Source: Bactrocera neohumeralis
Lineage: Eukaryota; Arthropoda; Insecta; Diptera; Tephritidae
Assembly (NCBI RefSeq): GCF_024586455.1
Contig: NC_065919.1
Location: 29,550,839 to 29,614,838, forward strand
Direction: 5' to 3'
Length of the DNA stretch: 64,000 bases
In this document: one piece after another, positions 23,160-34,731 of the stretch
How the letters are laid out: every line of letters starts with the position of its first letter
How positions within the stretch are numbered: position 1 is the stretch's first letter
Notes under the pieces: model-generated
The model's database searches: none
Told to the model about the DNA's origin: nothing
What the model saw: only the letters and a program-made list of their open reading frames with translations
Made by a program: the position numbers and the translations under genes

Positions 23160-26100
23160 ATGCACCTCTTAGGCTTAACTTGTTGTCTGCTGCTGCTGGG
23201 CGTCCATGCATGCTATGCACACCGCGCACCGGGATCTAGAAACTTTACCGTTGACTGGGATAATGATCGTTTCCTGAAGGATGGCAAGTCATTTCGCTTT
23301 ATAGCCGGCTCGTTTCATTACTTTCGCGCACATCCTGATAGTTGGCAACGCAAGTTGCAGACATTGCGCGCTTCCGGCTTGAATGCGGTGACCACGTGAG
23401 CGCTACATATTTCTGCATGCCGTTGAAAAATTTCAAAATTTTCCATATAATTATACAGTTATGTTGAATGGTCACTGCATAATCCGAAAGATGGCACATA
23501 CGTCTGGAATGGCATTGCCGACTTGGAGAGATTCATCAAACTGGCCGATGAGTTGGGCCTACTTGTGATATTACGTCCGGGCCCTTATATTTGCGCTGAA
23601 CGAGATTTTGTAAGTATTCAGAAAATAGTTTTTGTTGTTATTTCATTTATGGCTGTGGAGAATATTCACACATGGCTTCAAATTCTTGAGCTAAGTGAGT
23701 TCAGAGTGACTACCACATCGAGGGTTATGGTTTCAAATTCGGACAAAGGCTACAACTATAAATATAAAATAAGATGTTTTCATTCACAATGATTAAGGAG
23801 TTAACATTGAGAGTGTTGAAATAACGTTTTTTCCTTTAAGGTTGTCTAAAATTTTTAGGAAGTCTCTGGACACCAAAACCAAAATTTTCACTTCTTCCAC
23901 ATTGGCGAGGGAATGGAATTGCCCAATGGCTCTCCGAAACCGCTAAAGACATGTCAATTCTTGTCCGTCCAATAAAGAAAAATATACAATTCATGATGTT
24001 CCAGTATTACTCGTATAAGCATTTGGAAGCTAGACTCCGCTTTCGTTGGCTTGAAGCGAGAGTGACGGTCATCTAACAAAATCGTCGTCACAATTTCGTA
24101 GATGTGATAGTTAGTTTACCTACTACGGTACTATATAGATAAAAAGTGATTCGACCGACACCAGTTCGCCAACAGATGAAGCATTAAAGATGCACATATG
24201 TCTTTGCTGATAGCGATTTTCTTCCCAATTTACTATTTATGCTAATAAGCCCCGTTTCAATCAAGTGATGTTGGCACTTATCATAAAAGCATTTGTGGGT
24301 TAGTTTCATTCATCTCTTATAGCTTTTTCCCACAGCCATATTAATTTAGAACATTAAGATTTTAATTGAGAACCAGTTTTTGCCTTTCGCAAAGCCGGCT
24401 ACTCGATTAACCATAGGCTTGATCAACGATCAGCTGTTATATTTGCTGGTGTTCTTCATTTTGTATTTTTTCGAATGATAATCAGCTAATTGCTATTTTA
24501 TCAATGCACACAGCCGAGTTTATAGCCTAGACAAAAACATTCAGACTTAAACACAGCCAATTTTACAGTGTGGACAACAACCCGTAGAGTTGCATCCCAA
24601 TTTAAACTTGATTTCAATTTGACTAAGAATTAACGTAGTAAAATAAAACTTTTATTTTGTTTGGTAAATCGATCTAAATCAGCGTTTTAACGACCAAAGG
24701 CCGGTTAATTGATCAATTAACTCCAGTGCAAAAGGCTATTAGTTGCGTAGATGAAAAACTATGCGCTGGGACCTTCACTTGGATTACCTAATTTAGTCCC
24801 ACCCTAATACGAAAGCTTAAGAACATACTTGTATGAAGTGTTTCCTCCGAAAAATTTGCGGAACCGCCAAATATATATCAGTATAAGTAGTTTTAACTTT
24901 CGCCTAGTGAGGCTAACCTATCTGAATTTCTTCCGGCCGTGTTCAACCTAGTATAACTAAGTTAGGGAAAGCCGAAAACATGTAATACAATATACATCCG
25001 ATTCTAGCGACTTCCTGGCCGTCGCTTATCTAACCACTCGTATATCAATATTCTCTTACATTCAAGATTCCATAAGAAATACTCCCTTTGTTATACCATA
25101 GATGGAAAGCTTTGTAGTTGTTTTTCTGGCCCAAAAATTATCGCGACAAAGAAATAATCAAACTTAAAGTTTTTAAATCTTTTTCATTTCAGGGGGGCTT
25201 CCCTTATTGGCTGCTCACTAAGTATCCCAATATAAAACTGCGTACATCTGATGTCAGTAAGTGGTCCAAGGTCTTTTAACATTATTAAGAAATAACAATT
25301 GTTCGTTCTATAGACTACTTGTTTGAGGTGCGTACTTGGTACAATGCGCTCTTCAATAAACTCAAGCCATACCTCTACGGAAATGGTGGTCCAATTATTA
25401 TGGTCCAAGTGGAAAATGAGTATGGTTCCTATTATGCTTGTGATAAAAAATACCGCACTTGGTTGCGTGATGAAACACTCGTACATGTGCAGGACAATGC
25501 CGTGCTCTTTACTAATGACGGTCCGAGCGTACTGAGTTGCGGTCACATAGAAGGTGTGTTAGCAACCATGGACTTTGGTGCAACAAATCAGATAAGTAGT
25601 TATTGGGCACGATTGCGACAGATACAACCAAAAGGACCGTTGGTTAATGCGGAATTCTATCCAGGTTGGCTCACGCATTGGTCAGAACCAATGGCGCGTG
25701 TGCGTACTGAGGCGATTTCAAAATCATTCATGTTTGTATAAATGTATTTTTATGGGCTATTTTGATAAGTTATTCATTTATCTCTCTTCCCGTGACTGTA
25801 GTGAGATGTTGGATGTTGGTGCCAGCGTAAATTTTTACATGATGTTCGGTGGAACTAATTTTGGCTTTACCGCAGGCGCTAATGACGGTGGTCCCGGTCG
25901 TTATCAACCCGATATCACTTCATATGATTATGATGCGCCAATGAGCGAGGCAGGCGATGCCACGGAAAAATATCATAAATTACGTGAAATTATCGGACGT
26001 TATTTACCGCTACCGAATATACCGATACCACCGCCGACCGCAAAGAAAAATTACGGTACTATACGTTTGAATGCCTGCTGTTCGATGCTTTCAGCGAAGG

Positions 26101-26855
26101 GGCGGGAAATACTTTCGACTGGTGTTGTCGTCGATACAAAGCCGAAAACTTTTGAAGCGCTCGATCAGTATTCGGGTTTTGTGCTCTATGAAACTGTGCT
26201 ACCCACGTTCAAACGTGATCCTACCATCTTACGCGCTAGTGGCGTACATGATCGCGCGTATGTGTTTATCGACGATCAGTTGGTGGGCATACTTTCACGT
26301 GAGACACCCATCTATGAGCTTCCCATCAGTCCAACCTACGGCAGGCGTTTGCAATTATTGGTGGAGAATCAGGGACGCATTAATTTTGGGCCGGTAACGG
26401 ACTTTAAAGGTATCACCAGTAATGTTATGCTCGACAAAGACATATTGACCAACTGGACTATGACCAAGTATCCACTGGAATCGGTTGAGGATATCGAAAC
26501 GCTGATAGCCTTGGTAAATGCTGACGACGTCAATGTTATACGTCGCTTTCACGAAGAAAAGGGCGGTAACATCTTACCTAGTGGTCCAACTATTTACTAT
26601 GGACAGTTAACCATTCCTGACGGGCAAGTAGCCGATACGTACTTAGATACGAAAGGTTGGGGTAAAGGATTGGTGTTTATTAATGGCGAAAACTTGGGTC
26701 GCTATTGGCCGGTGGCAGGTCCACAGGTGACTCTCTACGTGCCCCAGGAAGTACTTAAGAGCGGCGACAATCGCATTGTGCTCATCGAATATCAACGTAC
26801 AGCTCCAGCCAATGAGATAACCTTCACTGACACACCAAATTTGGATGGTCATTAA
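23160..26855 (+). CDS. beta-galactosidase (GH35 family), five coding exons
   Basis: Hydrolyses terminal beta-galactosides, as in lysosomal GLB1 and the fly paralogues Gal and Ect3. Predicted coding exons are 23160-23395, 23459-23609, 25193-25256, 25314-25731 and 25802-26855; phases join without a stop to give 640 residues, close to the fly family length. Residues 1-20 form a signal peptide with a leucine-rich core (TCCLLLLGV). The barrel follows: FHYFRAHPDSW near 50, ILRPGPYICAERDFGGFPYW across exons 2-3, VENEYGSY with the acid/base Glu186, and VNAEFYPGW with the nucleophile Glu264. MMFGGTNFGFTAG comes next. The C-terminal jelly-roll parts include VFINGENLGRYWPVAGPQ. All introns have GT-AG ends; exon 4 uses the weak donor GTTTGT. 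I cannot tell whether it is the Gal or the Ect3 orthologue, so no symbol is given. Confidence 0.92.
23610..25192 (+). other. intron 2 of the beta-galactosidase gene
   Basis: A 1.58 kb intron interrupts the gene right after ICAERDF, with donor GTAAGT at 23610 and acceptor TTTCATTTCAG ending at 25192. The other introns are 57-70 bases, so this one is unusually long. No transposon family seen elsewhere in the window was recognised in it. Confidence 0.75.
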
Positions 26856-26933
26856 ATAGTTACTCAGAACGTAAAGTGGTGATTTTTTTTATCTACATTA
26901 GTAGATTATATAACTTTACTTTTAATCGATGGC

Positions 26934-26939
26934 AATAAA
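26934..26939 (+). terminator. polyadenylation signal
   Basis: AATAAA lies 78 bases after the beta-galactosidase stop codon and is followed by an A run, giving a short 3' UTR. Confidence 0.7.
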
Positions 26940-26959
26940 GGACTTTAAAAAAAAGCGGG

Positions 26960-27640
26960 AAAGGATTTTATTTTGGTACTAAACCTTGGGTACCCGAGCC
27001 TTGTAGAAGATGCCTTTAGCCGCTGTCCGTTTGTCAGCTAGAGATAATCAAGATGATATAGGACACTATGAAATAACAATAACCATTGGTGTGGTTATGG
27101 TTCAGCTTATGTTTCATAGTGGACTTCTCATACGTTTAGAAAGTACATTCGATTATACAATTTTTAAAGGGTGGAAATACTAAAGCAAAAATGGTGCTCT
27201 ATTGGAAGCAAAAATACTCATTACACTGGTAGACCCATAATTTGTGATATGAAAATTCTTAGGTGCTTCTAATGCAGTTTGATACCCTGTAGTCAAATCT
27301 GAAAACGAAAATTTTCCATCACCCACAGATATTCTGTAACCTGCGGTTTATATTTTACAATACTATTGTGATCAAATTGAAAGGTGTATTTTTAATTTAT
27401 ACTTCGCCTGTTTTTCGAATGGGTAAATTTTTTTTGTGTAAGTTGGTAGTACTGTTAGTGACATTAGAATTTGAGATACGCGTCGCTTTATGAGGCTCTA
27501 AAAGTGATTTCTTCGATTTTTACTATGTCTGAATTTATTGATCAAAGAAGTGCGATAATGCACCATCTCATACTGCATTGATTAATCGTGATCATTTCGC
27601 CACATTTTCAACTAATATCGCATTCGTAGCATTTACATGA
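26960..27640. other. unassigned intergenic sequence
   Basis: Lies between the beta-galactosidase poly(A) site and a transposon relic. No coding or repeat signal was recognised. Confidence 0.4.
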
Positions 27641-27654
27641 CTATTCCGAGCAGT

Positions 27655-28190
27655 GGCTAGTACGTCAGGCCCTCACTCCGAGACAAAAAAACTTTACCAG
27701 TGAACCCAAAAAGGTATTACTACCACCTTTACATATTAAATTGGGCTTAATGAAGAGTTTTGTCAAGGCAATGGACAGAAATGGAAGAGGGTTCTTGTAT
27801 CTGAAACAGAAATGTCCAAGAGTCAGTGAAGCAAAAATTAAGGAGGGCATATTTGTGGGTCTGCAAATAAGAGAACTAATGAAAAATAAAACATTTGAGG
27901 AAGTGCTCAATGAAACTGAAATACGGGCCTACTTACTGCCTACAAAAAAATGGGTTGCAACATGTCCCTTAAAATTCACTTTCTGGACTCCCAACTGGAT
28001 TTTTTCCCCGAAAATTTAAGGGCCGTAAGTGAAGAAATTCTTCCACCAAAACATTTCTGCTATGGAGAAACGGTACTAAGGTAAGTGGAGTGCCAATTTG
28101 CTTGCCGATTACTGCTGGACATGGTTAAGGGATACTCCAAAAGCAAAATATCGCCGAAAAACATCGACAGTAACATTTTAAGGTACTCTT
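27655..28190 (+). pseudogene. relic of a multicopy transposon-associated ORF
   Basis: The + strand reads LPPLHIKLGLMKSFVKAMDR, then a stretch containing AKIKEGIFVG, QIRELMKN and FEEVLNE. After a frameshift come CPLKFTFWTPNW-type sequence, VSEE and ADYCWT in scattered frames. I know this order of motifs (LPPLHIKLGLMK, KIKxGIFxGPQIRxLM, GERFHQD, MLADYCW) from a highly repeated arthropod protein of unknown function that appears to be transposon-borne. Here the middle part (the FLGNHK region) is deleted and at least two frameshifts are present, so it is dead. It lies just before sequence starting TTAGGGTGATTC, which may be one end of the same element. Function unknown. Confidence 0.6.
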
Positions 28191-28222
28191 TGGTTAATAT
28201 GTATATACATATGTATGTATAT

Positions 28223-28600
28223 TAGGGTGATTCAAAAAAAAAATTTTTTTTTTTCGTTTGGTACTCGGAAAAATAGGTTCCTAGACACCTCTAAGAAAGC
28301 CTCTCCAAACATGAGTTTTTAATTATAACGGGTAGGTCCTCCTACAAACAGTTTTCTATTTTTTATTATTATCAGATAGAAAAATTTATATCTCGCTTCC
28401 AACTACTTGAAAAAATATCTTGTTCCTTAGATTTTGTAGGAAATTGAATGCTCTACAAAAAAGCTCTCCACGATTTTTTCGTAAACCCAACGTTTAAAAG
28501 ATATTAACAGTTAAAATTTTATTATTTTTGGGAAAATTTTTATTTCTAATGAATTTTATAACTCAATGAATAAAAATTATTATGAATAATGAAGAGTATA
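28223..28600 (+). mobile_element. TTAGGGTG-type transposon sequence
   Basis: Starts TTAGGGTGATTCAAAAA, close to the terminal repeat of the element that follows at 28601. It contains only A/T-rich non-coding sequence. It may be a second copy, or the end of the transposon whose ORF relic lies at 27655-28190. No matching right end was found for it alone. Confidence 0.4.
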
Positions 28601-29837
28601 TTAGGGTGTTTTTTTTTAACTACGAATATCTCGAGAAGTATTATTGATAGCGATTTTGACCTCGGACCTATTTTGTCACAAATAAAATTTCCTACAAATT
28701 TGTCGTGTACATTTTTTATATAGCTCTTGCCATTTACGAGATATATACAAAACAAGAAAAAACGTTAACTTCGGCTGCACCGAGCTAATATACCCTTCAC
28801 AGATTACATTGGTGCCTTAGAAAATAATTTATACCAAATTTCGTAAATATATCTTGTCAAATGCAAAAGTTTTCCATACCAGCATTTGATCATTCAGTTT
28901 GTATGGCAGTTATATGCTATAGTTAACCGATCTGACCAATTTCTTCAGAGATTACATTGTTGGCTTAAAAAATAATCTATACCAAATTTGGTGAAGATAC
29001 ATTGTCAAATGTGAAAGTTTTCCATACAAGAACTTGATTCCGATCATTCAGTTTGTATGACAGCTATATGCTATATTAAGCCGATCTGAACAATTTCTTC
29101 AGATATCACATTATTTTTACAAACAATAACTCATACCAAATTTCGTAAAGATACGTTGTCAAAAATGAAAGTTTTCCATAAAAGAACTTGATTCCGATCG
29201 TTCAGTTTATATGGCAGTTATATGTTATAGTGGTCCGATATCGGCCGTTCCGACAAATGAGCAGCTTCTTGAAGAGAAAATGACGTAGGCAAAATTCAAA
29301 AGGATATCTTAAAAACAGAGGGACTAGTTCGTATATATACAGACGGACGGACGGACGGACAGACAGACAGACGGACATGGCTAAATCGACTCAGCTCAAC
29401 ATACTGATCATTTATATATATACTTTATATGGTCTCCGACGCTTCCTTCTGGGTGTTACAAACTTCGTGACAAACTTAATATACCCTGTTCAGGGTATAA
29501 AAATGCGAATTTCGTGGAAAAATCAGGTTTAGAGCCCCTTACTATCTCGCCGGTGTGAGTTTCGACTTTGTCGCAATGGGCACTTTTATAGAGTGTTCAA
29601 CTCTGAGGAATATGTGTCTAAAGTCAAAGCGATGCCATAAAATGCCTCTGAGCTATGGAAATTTAAAGAAAAAAAATCACGATTGTCGTGTATTTTCAAT
29701 GGAAAATTTTTACATGCCTTGGTCCAGTCCTTAATGTTAATATTAAATTTAAAATTTTCAGGGAATTTTTTTTAGGGTAATCAAGGAAACTTCATCATGG
29801 GACTGAAAAAAATTGATAGTTAAAAAAAACACCCTAA
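28601..29837. mobile_element. terminal-inverted-repeat element with a nested repeat A copy
   Basis: The left end reads TTAGGGTG followed by T run and AACTA (28601-28622). The right end at 29815-29837 is its inverted copy, ending CACCCTAA, with TATA-like flanks on both sides. Without the family A copy inserted at 28753-29500 the element is about 490 bases. It has no coding capacity and looks like a MITE-type element. The inverted repeat of at least 20 bases is directly visible. Confidence 0.65.
28753..29500 (-). mobile_element. repeat family A, copy 3 (inverted, nested)
   Basis: Runs from AAGAAAAAACGTTAACTTCG to the palindrome ATACCCTGTTCAGGGTAT at 29481-29498, so it is complete at both ends. 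Three to four of the internal modules (CATTCAGTTTGTATGGCAG, GCTATAGTTAACCGATCTGA) are present. GACGGACGGACGGACGGACA at about 29344 is the inverted form of the CTGTCCGTC run. It sits inside the TTAGGGTG element, so it inserted later. Confidence 0.7.
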
Positions 29838-31645
29838 TATATGTATATATATGTACATTGATTGTTATATATATATATATCAATAATATATTTATCACTG
29901 TTTTTTTTTTAACAAAAATCCTCAAAGCAAAAAAACTATAGACGATAGAAGAAATCTGTAGCTATTTTCTGCATTTATGGCAATCTGTCCTCCGGTAGTA
30001 ATGACAAACCTTAACTTGTTAACTTGCTTAAAACTTGTATAACTTTCATTTGGCGAAAAAAAAGAATTGTTTTATTTTATCTCCTCTCTCTTTTATTGAC
30101 AACAGCTGGTACTTCGCAATATATTTAGCTAGAGAGTCTTTATCAAGTCAAAGGACTTAATATATATGAAGTTCGTGGAAATCATAGTTCTAGTATGCGT
30201 TATTTCTCCAAAACTGCATTTGTTGAATCTTTATCTAAAGTGGTTGTCTTTTCAACAACTTTTCTTTGGTGATATTGCTACTAATACAGAAGGTGTTGTC
30301 TAAAGCTTTGTAATAAGGCTTACAGACAGCTATTTGGAGGGCAAAACTCTAATGCTTTGACTAAATATCATAGTCATTAATAATCGTAGCAGTTCGCCGC
30401 ACCTCAATGTCTAATATTTTAGATATAAAGTCACAGTTCTACATACACCCTTGACATAGTTTGTACACTCCAATTTCTGGAATGAATAGTTTGTTTAAAT
30501 GATAACTAGAATAGAGTTTTTACTGTAACATAACGTAATATCAGTTCACTCTTTTGGTGACTTTTAGATCTCCCTAACCTCAAAAACACTCCGAATAGAG
30601 TTTGGTAAAGGTTTTTTGGTCATTTTCGTTTATCCGTGATTGTACTATTTAATGTTTCGAAAAGTGACTTCTATTGGCCCCCTCAAAAACAGTCCGAGAA
30701 GAAAATATCTATATTTCAGTTACTTATTATGTCTTAAAGTTAAAACAGAACAACCGTGGCTTAAAAATCTTTACTTTTTATTAAGTTTAAATATTTGTAA
30801 AAGGACAGTAAATCGTTATTTAAAGGCATAAACCGCTAAATGACTTTACAGGAAATTTTAAATACACATTGCCACACCGACTGGGGGCATTTTATAACAG
30901 TTTCTGTTGCACGAAGCGCACAAGAAAAGAAACGGCACAATTACTTTGTTAAAAGATTTGATTTGGATTTTTTAAGTAGCACGCAGGAGTAGAAGGCGAC
31001 AGAAATAAGCAGAGGTGGGAAGAAGTATTCGTGTCAGCGAAAAAAAAATATAACGGCAACCAAGTATGTATGTTTGTAGGTATATACAGGTACGTGAGTA
31101 TGTTATGTGTGACGGTGTTTAATGAATAAGTGGGAAACACAGGCAATTTTCCTTAGGCTATACTGTTGTACGCAGTCGCATTCTGTTACTGACCAAAGTA
31201 TGTATGTGAGTAATACACGTGGCCACATGTGCTTCAATTTATCTATAAATGTATGTACGTATGTGAGGCCGCTTAAGCATTGGTCTAAGATCATCTAGAC
31301 CGCTCACTTTTAAACCAATTAAGCGTTCAGAGCCACAGCTTGCGGCTTAGTTTTGACATCTTTAGCCAACAGAGCTGCGTTTACTGTTGGAATTCTCTCG
31401 TGTTTATTAAAAATCTAAAATGTTTTACTTTTATGATTTATTTTTGTTGATGTTTAAATTACATGAATTTTATTTAGTATTTTTCTTTCTAGTGTATTAG
31501 TAACTAGAGGACCCGTCCACGTTTTACTGTTGGTGATACATAGTTAGTACTACTAATATGTACCATCTATATGATTTCCATTATTTAGATTCTGACTATT
31601 AGTTAAGAAGATATAGCATTGTTGGTGAACCAACTTGTGTTAGTT
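29838..31645. other. unassigned AT-rich sequence
   Basis: No gene is supported. A TATATA run at about 29866-29880 and T-rich strings are present. The open frames at 30640-30831 (+) and 30949-31294 (-) have no recognisable motif. Confidence 0.4.
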
Positions 31646-31649
31646 TACA

Positions 31650-31870
31650 AAAAAATGAATCAAAAAGAATTTCGTGCGTTAATAAAGCATTGGTTTTTGG
31701 GGGGAAAATACTGTTGAATTTGGGCTGTGCACCAGTGAAATCAACCAACTCCAATCGATACTCAGCCTAGTGGACTGCATATTATGAAATGGTTCTCAAG
31801 CGTGGAAAGACAAAAAACTCGACTGGCAAGGTTTTTGAGATGCACTTGGTTATTATTCATGAAATGATTA
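31650..31870 (+). pseudogene. mariner transposase N-terminal relic
   Basis: Reads MNQKEFRALIKHWFLGGK from 31655, the conserved start of mellifera-type mariner transposases (a helix-turn-helix DNA-binding region). This is followed by frame-shifted sequence near 31740-31830 that keeps the order SAP, KST, MVLKRGKTK. The catalytic domain is absent. Inactive. Confidence 0.6.
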
Positions 31871-34059
31871 CGACGCAATTTTTAATTTATTGTACTGTGT
31901 ATTTGGTTGCAGTTCTATTTTATATTATTATTATTTTTCAGGAAGAATTAGTTTGAAATTGTACGCATACGAGTATACTCCATCGTTTTCGTTTAAACAT
32001 TTTATTGCTCTGTGCAATGGTTCGAAAATATTTCAATATAGCTCAAATTATAATAGACCTTAATATCAACACTCCAATTATTCCGCTAAATTTTTATACT
32101 AAATCTCGCGTTTGGTTTGTTATGAATGCATTTGCGTCCTTTGCCCATAATCTGGCAAAGTATCCGCAATACTTTGACGACGAAAATGCCAATGTCATTT
32201 TTTGTTGTGATATTAAATATATCTGACGGGTTCGTCCTAAAAAAAACTGCCTAGTTCAGGAGCAAAATCAGTATAACTCATATTATAAGCATGTATGGAT
32301 ATGCAAATTTTTACTTATTTCTTTCTATTTTTGAATTACTAAAATTCTCACATGATTATTACATGAATTTTGAGCAAATTTAGTTTAACGAATTAGGCTT
32401 GTGATGCTGGAATTCTAAATGAAGACTGCGTGTCGAAAGTTCCCTATCTTGTATGGACCGCGAATTACATGTACAACGAGAATGTTATAATATATCAAAT
32501 ATCGACATTCCGGACATCAAGCGAAACAGTGATATAACTTTACAGAAGCAAGCTTCACTCGGGGAACCTGCAACGAAGAAAGTGAAATTTTTCCTATCAA
32601 CCGGAAAAACTATGGCCGTTCTAAGGTCTTCACGAGATATAATCTAGTCTACTATGCTCCATTATTGATCCGATTCGATGCGGAATTTGAAAAATGGCCC
32701 AATGCAGCGAAAGAAAAAATACTCTTGCAGTTACTCACCGTCTCACACATCCACCGACGACAAGGCAGAACTGGAGAACGGCCGTTGAAGTTGAGCCCTC
32801 TCTGACTCAAATATATTGTGCTATTGAGATTATATGTTGTCGGAAAAGTCGGCAATACTCCCAAATTTTGGTTTTTCAGCAGGCTATCGACATATACATA
32901 TGTAGAATGAACATTGTAGATAAATTCAGACATAGAAGTTTAAATAGACACATACAGCCATATTCACACATTTAAAACGTGCTTCAAGACTATATACCAT
33001 ATAATCCTTAACAATTTCTCCATTGGCTCATTTATGATTTCAAAATGAGCACCAACAGACCCTCAATGAACGTGCTTTGTTGACTTGAACCCTCTTAGCA
33101 GGTTAAAAGCATTCACACCTGACTTTTATTCAGTGTCAGGAGATTCATTTCGGTTACTTCATCTTCGCCTTTGCTTTTAGAGCAAATGAAATTGTAATAA
33201 TTTACTCATAGTTCATATAATCGCATAAGTAATGATGCTTTAGCACACACAAGTGCTCCCACACACACCACTTACACTTCTAAATGCATTTAATAAGTGT
33301 AAATTTGCTTACGTCAGCATCTTTAACGCCTTACAAGAATTATTATTATTATTATCTAACAGTTATGTTAAATTTTTTATTCAACAAAAATATACGTAAA
33401 AATATTATAAAAGAAAGTAGGGCACAATGAATTTACATATTAATTTTTCAATAAGTAATTGATAGATCATAATGAATTGATACAATAACCCAGTTCATAC
33501 TTTGATTATGCGTTGAAAACTCAGTTTATGAATTTTATGGAATTTTCGAGCTTTCGTGCTGGTAATGTCAAACGCAGAAAGAAATGTCAGACAAAAAAAT
33601 ATACTCTATTCTATACTCTTGCTCATATGTCCGAACCAAATATCGGAGAAGTTCGGTATGACTTCAATTTTTACCGTGATCTTTTCGTATACCACACCAA
33701 TTTACAAAAACTTTTAAGCACATCTGAATTTCTGATGAAACTTTCATCAACACTGGAGGCTAGACTCTATGTTTGATTACCAAGTGGCGGTTATTTTAGC
33801 AAAGTCTTATATAGTATGTATTATGATTTAAAAGTTTGCCGCTGTTGAATGGAACAGATGAAAAAGTTTCTTGAAAATGTTTTCTTAATAATGATCGTCG
33901 CTAATTTTGTGTTAGACCTTGCATGTTATCTTAATCTAGGAGTAGCTTGAAATCCATACTTAATTGTCTCAGCTAATTGATCTTTTTGAACATAGTGTTA
34001 ATATTGTGAATTATTATTTTTTTTATTCATGAATTTCGATTTTTAGGAAAGTTAAGCAA
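31871..34059. other. unassigned sequence
   Basis: No gene is supported. 32440-32960 is somewhat less AT-rich and contains open frames on both strands (32453-32647 +, 32694-32975 +, 32652-32933 -) that I cannot assign; a degraded transposon is possible. ATT repeats occur near 33340-33355. Confidence 0.35.
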
Positions 34060-34170
34060 AACAAGGAAAAAGGGCTAAATTCGGGTGCAACCTTGCCAGG
34101 GAAATACCTTGCCAGGGAAATACCTTAAGGTGCAAAACGTCAACCAGTGAATCAGAATCCAAGCAGTTAT

Positions 34171-34731
34171 ATATAATGGGTTGTCAAAAAAGTCTTGCGG
34201 TATTTTTATTGATTTTTTTTTTTTATTGAAATTGAAATGAATTTTTGATGACTCATGCCCAGCTCTTGACCGATGCTACGGCTGCTACTATGCCGGTCTC
34301 TTTCGACCAATTCAGCGTTTTTATCGCAATTTTCGACGACAGGTCTTCCGGAGCGTGGCGTATCTTCGACCACCTCTACACCAGAACGGAAACGTTGAAA
34401 CCATCGTTGTGCGGTGGAAATGGAAACTGTATCGAGTCCATAAACTGCACAAATTTTATTGGCGGCTTGAGATGTATTTTTGCCTTTATCGTAGTAGTAC
34501 TGTAAAATATGCCGTATTTTCTCTTTATTTTGCTCCATGTTTGCGACGCTATAACTCACGAACGACTTAAAAGAAACGACAATCAATCAAACACGTAACG
34601 TGTTAGCGCGTGAAATGGGCTTTCCAAAAAGGTACAGCATGACCCGATGCGACGAATAAAACTAGAACTACGCGCTTTCAGCGCCAACTAGCGAAAATAC
34701 CGCAAGACTTTTTTGACAACCTATTATATAT
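34171..34731 (-). mobile_element. internally deleted mariner element, copy M1
   Basis: Inverted repeats GGTTGTCAAAAAAGTCTTGC at 34179 and its inverted copy ending at 34721 flank about 540 bases, with ATAAT/ATTAT flanks consistent with insertion at TA. Inside, the transposase gene starts normally but most of it is deleted, so the reading frame passes from the DNA-binding half straight towards the terminal repeat. The copy at 58905-59452 has the same structure and the same deletion junction, so this is a propagated non-autonomous family. It is inserted in repeat B copy 7. Confidence 0.8.
34206..34538 (-). CDS. DNA-binding-only mariner transposase fragment, open frame of 110 aa
   Basis: From the ATG at 34538 the frame begins MEQNKEKIRHILQYYYDKGK. 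It continues with the paired helix-turn-helix motifs of mariner transposases (ICAVYGLDTVSISTAQRWFQ, then FRSGVEVVEDTPRSGRPVVE, then ERDRHSSSRSIGQELGMSHQ). After this point all catalytic aspartates are gone and a short KKK-rich tail from the terminal region closes the frame. It has no stop or frameshift, unlike every other transposase in the window. A longer frame upstream exists only with a non-ATG start. If expressed it could bind the terminal repeats without cutting, but expression is not shown. Confidence 0.5.
   Translation of the reverse strand: MEQNKEKIRHILQYYYDKGKNTSQAANKICAVYGLDTVSISTAQRWFQRFRSGVEVVEDTPRSGRPVVENCDKNAELVERDRHSSSRSIGQELGMSHQKFISISIKKKNQ

Noticed and set aside
22936..23172. 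Open frames rich in Tyr and Ile before the beta-galactosidase ATG
   Set aside because: They are translations of the TA/TATG microsatellite; the first ATG after the splice acceptor with a good signal peptide is at 23160.
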